The notes beneath the pieces are model-generated. The model searched no databases and had not been told where the DNA came from. It saw only the letters and a list, made by a program, of their open reading frames with translations. A stretch of DNA of 64,000 bases from Defluviimonas salinarum. GTDB taxonomy: Bacteria > Pseudomonadota > Alphaproteobacteria > Rhodobacterales > Rhodobacteraceae. The DNA is taken from positions 42,960 through 106,959 of the forward strand of contig NZ_JAPDOG010000016.1 in the NCBI RefSeq assembly GCF_026013545.1, given 5' to 3'. The translations under genes and the position numbers were made by a program. This document shows, piece by piece, positions 17,581-27,743 of this stretch (position 1 is its first letter; the number at the start of each line of letters is the position of its first letter).

Positions 17581-17806
17581 TGGATTTCCCCCCGGAAAAC
17601 GACGTTGACGTTGCGTATACGAGCGTTTCGCGAAGTGCCAGAGGCGGATGCGATGTTAGCGCCGACACCGTCGCGAGGTTGCGGATGGGCACTGAAAGCT
17701 CTGAATCGCCGCACTTGCAAAGCGTTTGCGCAACGACTAGTCGATGCTCGGTGACGGGGTCGGCGACGGACACGGCACCGGGATATCTCAGGAACGGGAG
17801 ACGCCA

Positions 17807-18784
17807 GTGCTCGACGATCTGACCATCCGGACCGACTGGACCCGCGAGGAAGCGGACCGGATCTACAACCAGCCTTTCAACGACCTCCTGTTTCAGGCCC
17901 AGACGATCCACCGCCAGCATTTCGACCCGAACCAGGTCCAGCGGTCGAAGCTGCTCAGCATCAAGACCGGCGGCTGTGCGGAGGATTGCGCCTATTGCAG
18001 CCAGTCGGCGCGCAACGGCGCGACGCTCTCGGCCTCGAAGCTGATCGAAGTGGAGCGGGTGCTGGCCGAGGCGCGCAAGGCCAAGGAAGCCGGCGCCACG
18101 CGCTATTGCATGGGGGCCGCCTGGCGGTCGCCGAAAGAGCGCGACATGGACACGCTGGTGGCGATGGTCGAGGGCGTGAAGGCGCTCGGCATGGAAAGCT
18201 GCATGACGCTCGGGATGCTCGACGACAACCAGGTCCTGAAGTTGAAGGGCGCCGGGCTCGACTACTACAACCACAATATCGACACCTCGGAACGCTACTA
18301 TTCCGAGATCATCACGACCCGGACCTTCGCCGACCGTATCGAGACGATCAACCGCGTGCGCGAGGCCGGAATCAAGGTCTGCGCCGGCGGCATCGTCGGC
18401 ATGGGCGAGGAGCAGATGGACCGGATCGACATGCTCCTGGCCCTCGCGACGCTGGAGAGCCATCCCGACAGCGTGCCGATCAACATGCTGATCCCGATCG
18501 CCGACACGCCCCTGGCCGAGACGAAGCCGCTCGACCCGATCGAGTTCGTCCGCACGGTGGCGCTGGCGCGGATCCTGATGCCGAAGTCTCATGTCCGGCT
18601 CTCCGCCGGGCGGACCGAGATGTCGGACGAGATGCAGGCGATGTGCTTCTTCGCCGGGGCGAACTCGATCTTCGTCGGCGACACGCTGCTGACCGCCGAC
18701 AATCCCGGCGAGGACAAGGATGCGGCGCTCTTCGCCCGCCTCGGCATCACCGCGATGGCGCCGGGGTGCGACGGGCAGAGATGA
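17807..18784 (+). CDS. bioB: Biotin synthase
   Basis: This radical-SAM enzyme inserts sulfur into dethiobiotin. With a GTG start at 17807 it has 325 residues. Cys57, Cys61 and Cys64 form the CxxxCxxC cluster motif in [14 protein letters not shown], and the [12 protein letters not shown] and AGRTEM motifs follow. GTG is chosen because GGGAG lies 6 bases upstream; an in-frame ATG at 17744 would add 21 unconserved residues. It heads the bio operon and overlaps bioF by 4 bases. I saw no BioR-like palindrome in the upstream region. Confidence 0.96.
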   Translation: MLDDLTIRTDWTREEADRIYNQPFNDLLFQAQTIHRQHFDPNQVQRSKLLSIKTGGCAEDCAYCSQSARNGATLSASKLIEVERVLAEARKAKEAGATRYCMGAAWRSPKERDMDTLVAMVEGVKALGMESCMTLGMLDDNQVLKLKGAGLDYYNHNIDTSERYYSEIITTRTFADRIETINRVREAGIKVCAGGIVGMGEEQMDRIDMLLALATLESHPDSVPINMLIPIADTPLAETKPLDPIEFVRTVALARILMPKSHVRLSAGRTEMSDEMQAMCFFAGANSIFVGDTLLTADNPGEDKDAALFARLGITAMAPGCDGQR

Positions 18785-19920
18785 GCGGCCTTGCGCGGCA
18801 GGTCCGCGCGCTTGAGGCGCTCGAGGCGCGGGGGCGGCTCCGCCGCCTGATGCCGCGTACGGGGGCCGATTTCGCGTCGAACGACTATCTCGGGCTCGCG
18901 GGGTCGGACCTTCTGCGGCAGGCCGCCTCGGACGCCCTGGCGCGCAGCGTCGCCGTGGGTGCGGGCGGCTCGCGGCTCCTGCGCGGCAACGACGCCGAGC
19001 ATGAGGCGCTGGAGGCGGAGGCCGCCGCCTTCTTCGGGACCGAACGCGCGCTCTATCTCGGCGGCGGCTTTCCCGCCAATCTCGCGATCTTCTCCGCGCT
19101 ACCGCAGCATGGCGACCTCGTGCTGCATGATGCGCTCATCCATGCCAGCGCCCATGACGGGATGCGGCTTGGCCGGGCCGAGGCACGCAGCTTCCCGCAC
19201 AACGACGTGACCGCAGCCGAGGACGCGATCCGCGGCTGGCGCAATGAGGGCGGGACCGGGCAGGTCTGGATCGCCGCCGAGGCGGTCTATTCGATGGACG
19301 GCGATCTGGCGCCTGTCGCCGATCTCGCCGCGGTCGCCGAACGGCACGAGGCGATGCTGATCGTCGACGAGGCCCATGCGACCGGGCTCTTCGGACCCGA
19401 GGGGCGCGGGCTCGCCCATGCCGTCGCGGGGCGCGAGAACGTGGTTTCGCTTCATACCGGCGGCAAGGCGCTCGGGGTTCACGGCGGGCTCGTGACCGCA
19501 GCGGCGCCGCTCGTCGACATGCTGGTCAACAAGGCGCGGAGCTTCATCTACGCGACCGCGCCCTCGCCCCTGAACGCCGCCCTGCTGCGGGCGTCGCTCA
19601 GCGACCTCGCGACCAACCCGGCGCGGCGCGAGGCGGCGCTGGCGCTGCGCGCCCAGGCGCATGAGGCGGCGCGCGCGCTTTGCGGGCTTCACGGTTTCGA
19701 AAGCCAGATCCTGCCGGTGATCCTCGGCGACGACCGCCGCACGATGGCGGTGGCCGAGGCGCTGCAGTCGCGCGGCTTCGACGTGCGCGGCATCCGCCCG
19801 CCCACGGTACCGCGCGGCACTTCGCGGCTGCGCATCTCGATCACCCTCAACACCAGCGCCGAGGTCGTGACCGACCTCTTCACCGCGCTCGCCGAGATCA
19901 CGGAGGCGGTACCGGCATGA
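18781..19920 (+). CDS. bioF: 8-amino-7-oxononanoate synthase
   Basis: This 379-residue PLP enzyme condenses pimeloyl-ACP with alanine. The PLP lysine is Lys229 in [12 protein letters not shown], preceded by the Asp of IVDEAHATG. The ATG overlaps the bioB stop (ATGA) and its stop overlaps the bioD start in the same way. Its reading frame is open far upstream inside bioB, but the homologous N-terminus begins at 18781. Confidence 0.96.
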   Translation: MSGLARQVRALEALEARGRLRRLMPRTGADFASNDYLGLAGSDLLRQAASDALARSVAVGAGGSRLLRGNDAEHEALEAEAAAFFGTERALYLGGGFPANLAIFSALPQHGDLVLHDALIHASAHDGMRLGRAEARSFPHNDVTAAEDAIRGWRNEGGTGQVWIAAEAVYSMDGDLAPVADLAAVAERHEAMLIVDEAHATGLFGPEGRGLAHAVAGRENVVSLHTGGKALGVHGGLVTAAAPLVDMLVNKARSFIYATAPSPLNAALLRASLSDLATNPARREAALALRAQAHEAARALCGLHGFESQILPVILGDDRRTMAVAEALQSRGFDVRGIRPPTVPRGTSRLRISITLNTSAEVVTDLFTALAEITEAVPA

Positions 19921-20558
19921 CGAACGCTCTCATCGTCGCGGGCACCGATACCGGCATCGGCAAGACGCTTGTCGCCGCCGGGCTGACCGGCGCGCTTTCC
20001 GCGCGCTACTGGAAGCCGGTGCAATCGGGGCTCGAGGAGGAGACCGACAGCGAGGTCGTGGCCCGCCTTACCGGCGCCGAGACCTTGCCAGAGGCCTACC
20101 GCCTCAAGCTCCCCGCCTCGCCGCATCTTTCGGCCGAGGCCGAGGACGCGGTGATCGACCCGGTCCGGCTTTCCTTGCCCGAGGTCGAGGGGCCGCTCGT
20201 CGTCGAGGGCGCGGGCGGGCTGATGGTGCCCCTGAACCGGCAGCTTCTCCAGATCGACCAGTTCGCGAACTGGCGCCTGCCGATGGTGCTCTGCGCCCGC
20301 ACTGCGCTCGGCACGATCAACCACACGCTTCTCTCGCTCGAAGCCGCGAAGGCGCGCGGGATCGAGGTTCTGGGCGTGATCTTCGTCGGTGACGCGGAAC
20401 CTCTGGTCGAGGCGACGATCCGCGATTTCGGCGGGGTTCGCCACCTCGGGCGGCTGGCAAAACTAGACCCTGTTACGGCCGAAACGCTGCGGTCCGGCAT
20501 CGCCGCGGGCATCGACCTCGCGCCCATCCGCGAAAGGCTCGGCCATGTCCCAGCTTGA
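19917..20558 (+). CDS. bioD: Dethiobiotin synthetase
   Basis: This 213-residue ATP-dependent carboxylase closes the ureido ring of dethiobiotin. The P-loop GTDTGIGKT occupies residues 9-17, with VEGAGGLMVPLN as a second family motif. Its start overlaps the bioF stop by 4 bases and its end overlaps bioA by 14 bases. Confidence 0.95.
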   Translation: MTNALIVAGTDTGIGKTLVAAGLTGALSARYWKPVQSGLEEETDSEVVARLTGAETLPEAYRLKLPASPHLSAEAEDAVIDPVRLSLPEVEGPLVVEGAGGLMVPLNRQLLQIDQFANWRLPMVLCARTALGTINHTLLSLEAAKARGIEVLGVIFVGDAEPLVEATIRDFGGVRHLGRLAKLDPVTAETLRSGIAAGIDLAPIRERLGHVPA

Positions 20559-21828
20559 GTTCGACCGCGCCCATCTCTGGCATCCCTACACCAATGTCGT
20601 GAAACCGGGTGCCACTTTCCTCGCGAAATCCGCGGAGGGCGTGCGGATCACGCTCGACGACGGAACCGAACTCATCGACGCGATGTCGTCCTGGTGGAGC
20701 GTGATCCACGGCCACCGCCACCCGGCGATCATGACCGCGGTGCACGACCAGCTCGACCGGATGCCGCACGTGATGTTCGGCGGGCTCACCCATGACCCGG
20801 CGGTCGATCTCGGCCGCAAGCTGCTGGCAATGGCGCCACCCTCGCTGACGCGGATCTTCTACTGCGATTCCGGCTCGGTCTCGGTCGAGGTGGCGATGAA
20901 GATGGCGGTGCAGTACCAGCATTCCGCCGGGCGGCCCGCACGCAGCCAGTTCGCCACGATCCGCGGCGGCTATCACGGCGACACCTGGAAGGCGATGAGC
21001 GTCTGCGACCCGGTGACGGGGATGCACCATCTTTTCAAGGGCGCGCTCTCGGTCCAGCATTTCGCCGAGCGGCCGCCGTTGCGGCTCGGCGACGACTGGG
21101 ACGAGGATCCGGAGCGGAACGGGCTTGCCGATCTCGCGCGGCTGGTCGCGGCCAACAAAGACCGGCTCGCGGCGCTGATCCTCGAACCGGTGGTGCAGGG
21201 TGCGGGAGGGATGTATTTCTACCACCCCGAATACCTGAACCGCGCCCGCGCGATCTGCGACGAGCACGGGCTTCTCCTCATCTTCGACGAGATCGCCACC
21301 GGCTTCGGCCGGGCCGGGCGGCTCTTCGCCACCCGCTTCACCGGGATCGAACCGGATATCCTGTGCCTCGGCAAGGCGCTGACCGGCGGCACCATGTCCT
21401 TCGCGGCGACGCTCGCCTCAACCCGGGTCGCCGAGGTGATCGGCGGCGGCGAGCCGGGGCTTTTCATGCACGGGCCGACCTTCATGGCCAACCCTTTGGC
21501 CTGTGCCGCCGCCTGTGCGAGCCTCGACCTGCTGGCGACTGGCGACTGGGAGAGGCAGGTGGCCTTGATTGAGGCGCAGATGCAAGCCGAGCTTTCGCCC
21601 GCCCGCGCGCTGCCGGGCGTGGCGGATGTGCGCGTCCTCGGCGCCATCGGCGTGATCGAGATGGACCATGCGGTCAGCGCCGACCGCGCACACGGGTATT
21701 GCCGGGAACTGGGCGTTTTCCTGCGCCCCTTCGGCCGCAACATCTACGCGATGCCGCCCTTCGTCACCACGCAAGACGAACTCACCCGCATCACCGACGG
21801 GATGCTGGCGCTCGCGAAGGTGCTCTGA
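20545..21828 (+). CDS. bioA: Adenosylmethionine-8-amino-7-oxononanoate aminotransferase
   Basis: This 427-residue class III PLP aminotransferase converts KAPA to DAPA. The N-terminal HLWHPYTN is a BioA hallmark, Asp248 sits in IFDEIATGFGR, and the PLP lysine is Lys277 in CLGKALTGG. It overlaps bioD by 14 bases. Confidence 0.96.
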   Translation: MSQLEFDRAHLWHPYTNVVKPGATFLAKSAEGVRITLDDGTELIDAMSSWWSVIHGHRHPAIMTAVHDQLDRMPHVMFGGLTHDPAVDLGRKLLAMAPPSLTRIFYCDSGSVSVEVAMKMAVQYQHSAGRPARSQFATIRGGYHGDTWKAMSVCDPVTGMHHLFKGALSVQHFAERPPLRLGDDWDEDPERNGLADLARLVAANKDRLAALILEPVVQGAGGMYFYHPEYLNRARAICDEHGLLLIFDEIATGFGRAGRLFATRFTGIEPDILCLGKALTGGTMSFAATLASTRVAEVIGGGEPGLFMHGPTFMANPLACAAACASLDLLATGDWERQVALIEAQMQAELSPARALPGVADVRVLGAIGVIEMDHAVSADRAHGYCRELGVFLRPFGRNIYAMPPFVTTQDELTRITDGMLALAKVL

Positions 21829-21835
21829 GGCGGCG

Positions 21836-22453
21836 ATGGAGGCGATCTGGCTCAGACGGGACGGCGCGGCGCGGGTGGTGGTCTTCTTCGCCGGCTGGGG
21901 GGCGGAACCCTCGGACGTCGCTCGTCTCGGCGGGGCATATGATGTGCTCTTCGTCCGCGACTGGCGCGTGCTCGACGAACTCCCGGACCTTTCGGCCTAT
22001 GCCGAAAGGCTGCTCGTGGCCTGGTCCTTCGGCGTCGCCGCCTATGGCCACTGGCAGGTGGGCCGGTCCGATCCCTTCACCCGCAAGGTCGTCGTGAACG
22101 GGACGCTCGCGCCGGTAGACCGGGAGCGTGGCATCCCGCCCAAGGTCTTTGCGATGACGCTCGCGGGCCTCAGCGAGGAGAGCTTCCACGCCTTTCTCGC
22201 CCGCTCGCACGGTGCCGACCAGCCGCGCCGCGCGGTCGATGTCGCGGCGATGACGGCCGAGCTGGAATCGGTGCGCGACCGGGGGCCGGCGCCGGAGGTG
22301 CGCTTCGACAAGATCTGGATCGGTACGGCCGACCGCATCATCCCGACCGCGAACCAGCGCCGGGCCTGGGAGGGGCAGGCCGGCCGGATCACCGAGATCG
22401 ACGCGGCCCACGCGCCCTTCGCCCATTGGTCGGATTGGGAGGCGCTCTCGTGA
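21836..22453 (+). CDS. bioG: Pimeloyl-ACP methyl ester esterase, BioG type (DUF452)
   Basis: This 205-residue alpha/beta-hydrolase of the DUF452/BioG type removes the methyl group that BioC placed on the malonyl starter, releasing pimeloyl-ACP. The nucleophile is likely Ser64 in VAWSFGVAAYG, and a late His lies in DAAHAPFAHW. The ATG at 21836 follows the bioA stop by 7 bases, and its stop overlaps the GTG of bioC. BioG substitutes for BioH in many bacteria that carry it next to bioC. Confidence 0.88.
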   Translation: MEAIWLRRDGAARVVVFFAGWGAEPSDVARLGGAYDVLFVRDWRVLDELPDLSAYAERLLVAWSFGVAAYGHWQVGRSDPFTRKVVVNGTLAPVDRERGIPPKVFAMTLAGLSEESFHAFLARSHGADQPRRAVDVAAMTAELESVRDRGPAPEVRFDKIWIGTADRIIPTANQRRAWEGQAGRITEIDAAHAPFAHWSDWEALS

Positions 22454-23229
22454 CCGCCCGCACCGACAGCGCCCGTGTCCATGACAGCTTCCGCCGCAGC
22501 CTCGGCTCCTACCACGCCGAGGCCTCGGTACAGGCCCGGATCGCGCGGCACCTCGCATCGCTTCTCGCTGACGCCGGCGCGCCCAACGCCTTCGATCGGG
22601 TGTTTGAATTCGGTGCCGGCACCGGTCATCTGACCGGCGCGCTCCTCGACCGGTTCACCGTGTCGGAGCTTACACTCAACGACCTCGTCTCCGAATGCCG
22701 GCCGTATCTCGCCCCGCTGGTCGGGGACCGCGTATCCGGCTGGTCCTTCCTCTCCGGCCCCGTGGAATTCGCGCCGCTTTCCGGTCCCTACGACCTCATC
22801 TCCTCGGCCTCGACGGTGCAGTGGCTCGACGATCCGGCGGCGCTTCTCGCCCGTCTGGCCAACCATCTCCGACCCGGTGGCTGGATGGCGTTGAGCGGCT
22901 TCGGCCCCGGCCAGTTCGCCGAACTCGCCGAACTCGGCGCGACCGGCGCCGCGCCGCATTACGCAACGGTGGCAGAATGGCGCGGGCTCCTGCCCGCGGG
23001 CGTCAGCCTCGTCGCGGCGGAGGAACGTTCGGATCGCCAGCATTTCGCCGATCTCCGCGCGCTTCTCCGGCACCTGCGGCAGACCGGCGTCAACGGCCGC
23101 ACTGGCGGCGCCTGGACGCGCGGACAGCTCGCAGCGATCGAAGATGCCTATCGCCAGCGCCATTCCGACGGTGGCAAGCTCCGGCTGACCTACGCGCCGG
23201 TCTACCTGATCCTCAGGAAAGAGATTTAG
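22450..23229 (+). CDS. bioC: Malonyl-ACP O-methyltransferase
   Basis: This 259-residue SAM-dependent methyltransferase has motif [12 protein letters not shown] near residues 53-63, with [11 protein letters not shown] typical of BioC. The start is GTG at 22450, overlapping the bioG stop (GTGA). It primes pimelate synthesis by methylating malonyl-ACP. The gene ends 4 bases inside the convergent rlmN gene. With it, the operon encodes the complete route from malonyl-ACP to biotin. Confidence 0.9.
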   Translation: MTARTDSARVHDSFRRSLGSYHAEASVQARIARHLASLLADAGAPNAFDRVFEFGAGTGHLTGALLDRFTVSELTLNDLVSECRPYLAPLVGDRVSGWSFLSGPVEFAPLSGPYDLISSASTVQWLDDPAALLARLANHLRPGGWMALSGFGPGQFAELAELGATGAAPHYATVAEWRGLLPAGVSLVAAEERSDRQHFADLRALLRHLRQTGVNGRTGGAWTRGQLAAIEDAYRQRHSDGGKLRLTYAPVYLILRKEI

Positions 23230-24413
23230 AGCCCGGCCTCGGCCTGGATCTCGGCGCGGCTCTTGCGCGCCCGTTCTGTCGCCGACTTGAGCTGGCCGCA
23301 GGCCGCCATGATGTCCTCGCCGCGCGGGGTGCGGATCGGCGAGGCGTAACCGGCCTTGTAGACGATGTCGGCGAAGGCCTCGATCCGCTCCCAGTCCGAG
23401 CGTTCATAGGGGCTGCCAGGCCATTCGTTGAACGGGATGAGGTTGATCTTGGCCGGGATGCCGCGGATGAGCTTCACCAGCCGCTTCGCGTCCTCGTCAC
23501 TGTCGTTCACGCCCTTCAGCATCACGTATTCGAAGGTGATCCGCTCCGAGTTCGACAGGCGCGGATAGTCGCGAAGGGCTGCAAGCAGCGTCTCGATGTT
23601 CCAGCGCTTGTTGATCGGCACCAGCTTGTCGCGGGTCTCGTTCGTGGTGGCGTGGAAGCTGACCGCGAGGAGGCAGCCGATCTCCTCGGCCGCCCGCGCG
23701 ATCTCCGGCACCACGCCGGAGGTCGAGAGCGTGATCCGGCGGCGCGAGAGCGTCAGCCCCTCGCCATCCATCACCACCTTCATCGCGTCGCGGACATTCT
23801 CGAAATTGTACAAGGGCTCGCCCATGCCCATCAGCACGACGTTGGAGACAAGCCGCGTCTCGTTCTTCGGCGCGCCCTGTTCCGGCCATTCGTCGAGATC
23901 GTCGCGGGCCAGCATGACCTGGCCGACGATCTCTGCCGCCGTGAGGTTGCGCACCAGCTTCTGCGTGCCGGTATGGCAGAAGGAACAGGTCAGCGTGCAG
24001 CCGACCTGGCTGGAGATGCAGAGCGTGCCGCGGTTCTCCTCGGGGATATAGACCGTCTCCACCTCGTGCCCGCCGGCGATACGGAGGAGGTACTTGCGGG
24101 TGCCGTCGGCCGAGACCTGGCGGGTGACGACCTCGGGCAGGGAGATCTCGAACTTCTCCGCCAGCATCGCCCGGTAGTCCTTGGCGAGGTTGGTCATCGA
24201 CGCGAAGTCACGCACGCCCCAGTGATAGATCCACTGCCAGATCTGGCCCACGCGCATCTTCGCCTGCTTCTCGGGCGTCCCGGCGGCGATCAGCGCGTCG
24301 CGCAACTGGTCACGGGTCAGGCCGACGAGGTTCACCCGGCCGCCTTCCGGCAGCTTGCGGGCAATCGTCACCACATCCTGGGTGATAGGCGCGGAGGGGC
24401 GGGTGTCGGTCAT
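23226..24413 (-). CDS. rlmN: Dual-specificity RNA methyltransferase RlmN
   Basis: This 395-residue radical-SAM enzyme methylates C2 of A2503 in 23S rRNA and A37 of some tRNAs. Cys139, Cys143 and Cys146 form CxxxCxxC in [26 protein letters not shown] and the C-terminal [16 protein letters not shown] motif (resolving cysteine) are present. It converges with bioC with a 4-base overlap. Confidence 0.96.
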   Translation of the reverse strand: MTDTRPSAPITQDVVTIARKLPEGGRVNLVGLTRDQLRDALIAAGTPEKQAKMRVGQIWQWIYHWGVRDFASMTNLAKDYRAMLAEKFEISLPEVVTRQVSADGTRKYLLRIAGGHEVETVYIPEENRGTLCISSQVGCTLTCSFCHTGTQKLVRNLTAAEIVGQVMLARDDLDEWPEQGAPKNETRLVSNVVLMGMGEPLYNFENVRDAMKVVMDGEGLTLSRRRITLSTSGVVPEIARAAEEIGCLLAVSFHATTNETRDKLVPINKRWNIETLLAALRDYPRLSNSERITFEYVMLKGVNDSDEDAKRLVKLIRGIPAKINLIPFNEWPGSPYERSDWERIEAFADIVYKAGYASPIRTPRGEDIMAACGQLKSATERARKSRAEIQAEAGL

Positions 24414-24528
24414 GCGTCTCGGTCCAAAAGCTCAAGGCTGCATCATATAGTCGAAGATTGGCCGGAACGGAACAGGATGAATTCGGCCGCCGTTGCGCAC
24501 GGGAAACTGGCCCGTTCACGGCATGAAA

Positions 24529-24555
24529 CAGCGCCGCCCGGTGCGGGCGGCGCTG
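24529..24555 (-). terminator. Terminator of the cysK/rhodanese operon
   Basis: A perfect 11-bp stem CAGCGCCGCCC/GGGCGGCGCTG with a 5-nt loop lies 29 bases beyond the rhodanese stop and is followed on the minus strand by TTTC. Confidence 0.7.
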
Positions 24556-24583
24556 CGAGTTTCGACGATTGTACGGGGCGGCG

Positions 24584-24973
24584 TCACCCGAACGGAGAAG
24601 TCACCTCGGCCTCGGTCGGATGCCCGGCCTCGCGCCATTCCTGGGTGCCTCCGGACAGGTAGCGGACATCGGTGAAGCCGCGCATCTGGAGGGCATGCGC
24701 CGCCAGCGCGCCCATCGGGCCGGCCTGGCAGGCGGTGACAATGGGGGTGGTCCGGTCCTTGAGCGCAGGCGGCAGCATCCCCTCCCGCAGATCGTCCAGC
24801 CCGACATTGTACGCGCCGGGGATCAGGCCGGTCGTGGAGGCGATGGCCTCGGTCGGGCGCGGATCGACGAAGACGGCCGTTCCCTTCGAATGGAGATCAT
24901 GGGCTTCACGAACCGAAATCGCGGGAACGGCGGTCTTGGCTTCAGCCACGAGGGTATCGAAACACTTGGTCAT
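24584..24973 (-). CDS. Rhodanese-like domain protein
   Basis: This 129-residue single-domain rhodanese has active-site Cys82 in TACQAGPMG and the CH2-type SGGTQEW motif. Such proteins move sulfane sulfur (thiosulfate, persulfide). It is the last gene of a minus-strand unit with cysK and a YgjV-like gene, which suggests a sulfur-handling role; the exact substrate is unknown. GGAG lies 7 bases before the ATG. Confidence 0.88.
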   Translation of the reverse strand: MTKCFDTLVAEAKTAVPAISVREAHDLHSKGTAVFVDPRPTEAIASTTGLIPGAYNVGLDDLREGMLPPALKDRTTPIVTACQAGPMGALAAHALQMRGFTDVRYLSGGTQEWREAGHPTEAEVTSPFG

Positions 24974-25040
24974 TTTAGTCTCCTGTTCTTCACTGGCTGG
25001 CGTGAAAGTTCTTGTCCGGGGCGGCGGCTGGATTTGGGGA

Positions 25041-26036
25041 TCAGTCCGCCCCGAACCCCTCGAAAAGCACAGTCGACTGGTAGCGTTCGGCGGCGCTCGC
25101 GAAGATCGTGACGACGGTCTTGCCCGCCATGCCCTCGCGGGCGGCGACGCGCAGCGCGACTTGCAGTGCGGCGCCTGACGAAATGCCCGCTGCGATCCCC
25201 TCCTTCACGGCCATGTCCCGGGTCGCGGCAAAGGCGTCGTCGTTGGAGACGGTCTCAACCGCATCGACCAGCGTGACATCGAGGTTTTCGGGGATGAACC
25301 CCGGCCCGATCCCCTGGATCATGTGCGGCGCGTGCGCGCCGCCTGAGATGACCGGGCTGTTCTCCGGCTCGACGGCGATGACGCGCAGCCCGGGTTTCTT
25401 CGCCTTCAGCACACGCGCAACGCCGGTCAGCGTACCGCCCGTCCCGGTCCCGAGCACGATCGCATCGACCTCTCCGTTCGTATCGCGCCAGATTTCCTCG
25501 GCGGTGGTGCGCGCATGGATCTCGGGATTGGCCGGGTTGCCGAACTGCCAGGGCATCACCGCACCCGGCGTCGCCGAAACGATCTCCCGCGCCTTCTCGA
25601 TCGCGGCGTTGATGCCCTTCTCCTTCGGCGTCAGGACCAGCTCGGCGCCGAGGAACCGCATCAGCTTGCGGCGCTCGACCGAGAAACTGTCCGGCATCGT
25701 GAGGATGCAGCGGTAGCCCCGAGCGGCGCAGGCAAAGGCGAGCGCGATGCCGGTATTGCCCGAGGTCGGCTCGACGATGGTGCTGCCCGGTCCGATCTCA
25801 CCCCGCGCCTCCAGCGCGTCCAGCATGGCAACGCCGATCCGGTCCTTCACGCTTCCAAGCGGATTGAGGAATTCAAGCTTGGCGAGGACGCGCGCGCCGG
25901 CGCCACGTTCCTGCGCCATGCGGTTGATCCGGACGAGCGGCGTGTTGCCGACAGTTTCGGTGATCGAGCCGTAGACCCGGCCGCGAGCTTCTATGGCAGG
26001 CGTCGCGGCGAGGGTCGTTTGCATTTGATGGGTCAT
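25041..26036 (-). CDS. cysK: Cysteine synthase (O-acetylserine sulfhydrylase)
   Basis: This 331-residue fold-type II PLP enzyme makes cysteine from O-acetylserine and sulfide. The PLP lysine is Lys64 in NPLGSVKDR, and EPTSGNTGIALA, GTGTGGTLTG and ISSGAALQVALR follow. The family usually has NPGGSVKDR, so Leu60 is a small deviation. AAAGGA precedes the ATG. It sits between the YgjV-like and rhodanese genes, in the transcription unit that begins next to the TetR-type operators. Confidence 0.93.
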   Translation of the reverse strand: MTHQMQTTLAATPAIEARGRVYGSITETVGNTPLVRINRMAQERGAGARVLAKLEFLNPLGSVKDRIGVAMLDALEARGEIGPGSTIVEPTSGNTGIALAFACAARGYRCILTMPDSFSVERRKLMRFLGAELVLTPKEKGINAAIEKAREIVSATPGAVMPWQFGNPANPEIHARTTAEEIWRDTNGEVDAIVLGTGTGGTLTGVARVLKAKKPGLRVIAVEPENSPVISGGAHAPHMIQGIGPGFIPENLDVTLVDAVETVSNDDAFAATRDMAVKEGIAAGISSGAALQVALRVAAREGMAGKTVVTIFASAAERYQSTVLFEGFGAD

Positions 26037-26067
26037 GACAGGGTCCTTTCCTGAGTTGATGGGTTGG

Positions 26068-26607
26068 TCAGGTGGCGCGGCCGGATGACCGCCCGTGGAT
26101 CTCCCGGCGAAGAGCCACGGCCGCGAGGGTGGCGGAGAGGCAGGCGCCGGCGAGGCCGAGCATCGAGCCGACGGCGAGGTCGTGGCCCATGCCGAAGGGC
26201 GCGGCGGCGAGCATCAGCGAGCGGAACCGGAGGAGATCGCTCTGGAGCCGGCCGAGCATGACGAGGCTGCAGGCCGTCATCGAGCAGAAGGACGGCAGGC
26301 CCGACCAGGTCAGCACGCAGACCGCGACGACACCGGGCAGAAACGCGAGGCCCATCCAGCGGAGCCAGGGCCGGTTTCCGGCAATCAGGGCGATCATCGT
26401 CTGCGTCGCGCCAAGGGCACAGACCGCAGCACCGCTCCAGGCATCTATAAGCGCGTATTGTGCCCCGTAGTTCGTGCCGATCCCGAATTGAACGCCGAGC
26501 ATGGCGCGGCGGGAAGAGAAGAGCGGCCAGACCAGTTGGCAGGCGAGCCCGGCGGCGCCAAACATCGCGGCTGCGGGGTGTTGCGTGATGAGGTTGATCG
26601 GGTCCAT
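26068..26607 (-). CDS. YgjV-family inner membrane protein
   Basis: This 179-residue protein is very hydrophobic, with about five predicted membrane segments, and resembles the YgjV family of unknown function. The ATG at 26607 is chosen because GGGAG lies upstream; extension to 26772 would run through the operator region. It is the first gene of a unit with cysK and rhodanese, and a TetR-type palindrome lies 19 bases upstream of its start. Confidence 0.7.
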   Translation of the reverse strand: MDPINLITQHPAAAMFGAAGLACQLVWPLFSSRRAMLGVQFGIGTNYGAQYALIDAWSGAAVCALGATQTMIALIAGNRPWLRWMGLAFLPGVVAVCVLTWSGLPSFCSMTACSLVMLGRLQSDLLRFRSLMLAAAPFGMGHDLAVGSMLGLAGACLSATLAAVALRREIHGRSSGRAT

Positions 26608-26625
26608 CGGATCGGTCTCCCAAAA

Positions 26626-26643
26626 ATACCAACTGGTCGGTAT
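26626..26643. promoter_or_regulatory. TetR-type operator 1 (YgjV/cysK side)
   Basis: The imperfect 18-bp palindrome ATACCAACTGGTCGGTAT lies just upstream of the YgjV-like gene. It matches operator 2 at 15 of 18 positions; both fit a symmetric consensus ATACCAACTAGTTGGTAT. Confidence 0.7.
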
Positions 26644-26771
26644 AATAGGCAGACCGAACGGTATGTCGTCAATGCACTTCCCCCCCGCAAATACAGAAAT
26701 CTCGTAATATACTGTATTTAAATGCTTAATAGTTTGACTTGTGACTTGAGAATTAGCTCCGCACCGCATCA

Positions 26772-26789
26772 ATACGAACTAGTTGGTAT
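26772..26789. promoter_or_regulatory. TetR-type operator 2 (autoregulatory side)
   Basis: ATACGAACTAGTTGGTAT lies immediately upstream of the TetR gene and touches an alternative ATG at 26788. Together with operator 1, 146 bp away, it brackets an AT-rich divergent promoter region (about 26640-26770). Confidence 0.7.
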
Positions 26790-26799
26790 GGAAAAGCGT

Positions 26800-27417
26800 A
26801 TGACTCAGAAAGCAGAATCGACTCGCGACCGGTTGCTTGACGCTGCGCGGGACTTCGTGATGGCAAAGGGATTCGCAGGGACCTCGGTCGACGATGTCCT
26901 GAAGGCCACCGGGCTGACGAAGGGCGCCTTCTTTCATCACTTCAAGGGAAAGGCGGACCTCGCGCGCGAGCTGGTCAGGCGTTACGCATTGAAGGACCTG
27001 AAGATGTTCCAGGAGTTCCAGCGCCAGGCGCAGGAACAAAGCGACGATCCGCTCGAACAGGTCATGGCATTCCTGAAGCTGTTCGAAGTCTACATCAGCA
27101 ATTCCGAGGACCCCGCCCCCGGCTGCATGTACGCGGTCTACACCTACGAAAGCCGGCAGTTCAACGCCGATGTGCTCGACTTCGTCTCAGACACGCTGCG
27201 GCAATGGACCTCGATCTACGTCCGCATGTTCCAGGATGTCCTCGACCGCTACGAGCCCGCGCTGCCGATCACCGCGCGGCAACTTGCCGAGATGATCGTC
27301 TCGGTCAGCGAGGGCGGCCTGGTTCTGCAAAGGGCGCATGGCGACACCGACACCACGAGGTGGCAGTCCGAGCAGTTCCGGAACTACCTGACGCTGCTCT
27401 TTCCAACGGCTCGCTGA
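26800..27417 (+). CDS. TetR-family transcriptional regulator
   Basis: This 205-residue regulator has an N-terminal TetR helix-turn-helix (TRDRLLDAARDFV, SVDDVLKATGLTKGAFFHHF) and an all-helical ligand domain. ATG at 26800 is preferred over 26788 because the latter is embedded in the operator and has no ribosome binding site. It is divergent from the YgjV-like/cysK/rhodanese operon and probably represses both units. The ligand is unknown; a sulfur or electrophile signal would fit the regulon. Confidence 0.9.
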   Translation: MTQKAESTRDRLLDAARDFVMAKGFAGTSVDDVLKATGLTKGAFFHHFKGKADLARELVRRYALKDLKMFQEFQRQAQEQSDDPLEQVMAFLKLFEVYISNSEDPAPGCMYAVYTYESRQFNADVLDFVSDTLRQWTSIYVRMFQDVLDRYEPALPITARQLAEMIVSVSEGGLVLQRAHGDTDTTRWQSEQFRNYLTLLFPTAR

Positions 27418-27743
27418 TCGCAGAAGCGGTGCGGGAATCGCCTGTGACGCGATCCCCTGAAACGGCACCGTGTGTAGTCGGAGTTTTCCGCGTCGCCCTC
27501 CAGCCGGGATCGCGGCGCCACCTGGTCACGAGCGCCGCCCAGGGCACCATGGCGCTAAGCTGGCCGCTGTCGAGCCTCTGGGAGTAAGCACGTCGGAGGT
27601 AGTCGCCGGCGATGTACCGGATGGATCTGATTTCTGACATCAACCGAGATCGGAACATCAGACACGCTTCCCTGATGCAAGACTTTCGCGTGTTGTGGAG
27701 AAGGCCTCCAATGTGGAATGCCGCCGGAACTGATCGGCTTCGC

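Noticed and set aside
26722..26799. Upstream starts of the TetR gene (26722 and 26788)
   Set aside because: The extra residues are unlike TetR N-termini and the 26788 start is embedded in the operator without a ribosome binding site.
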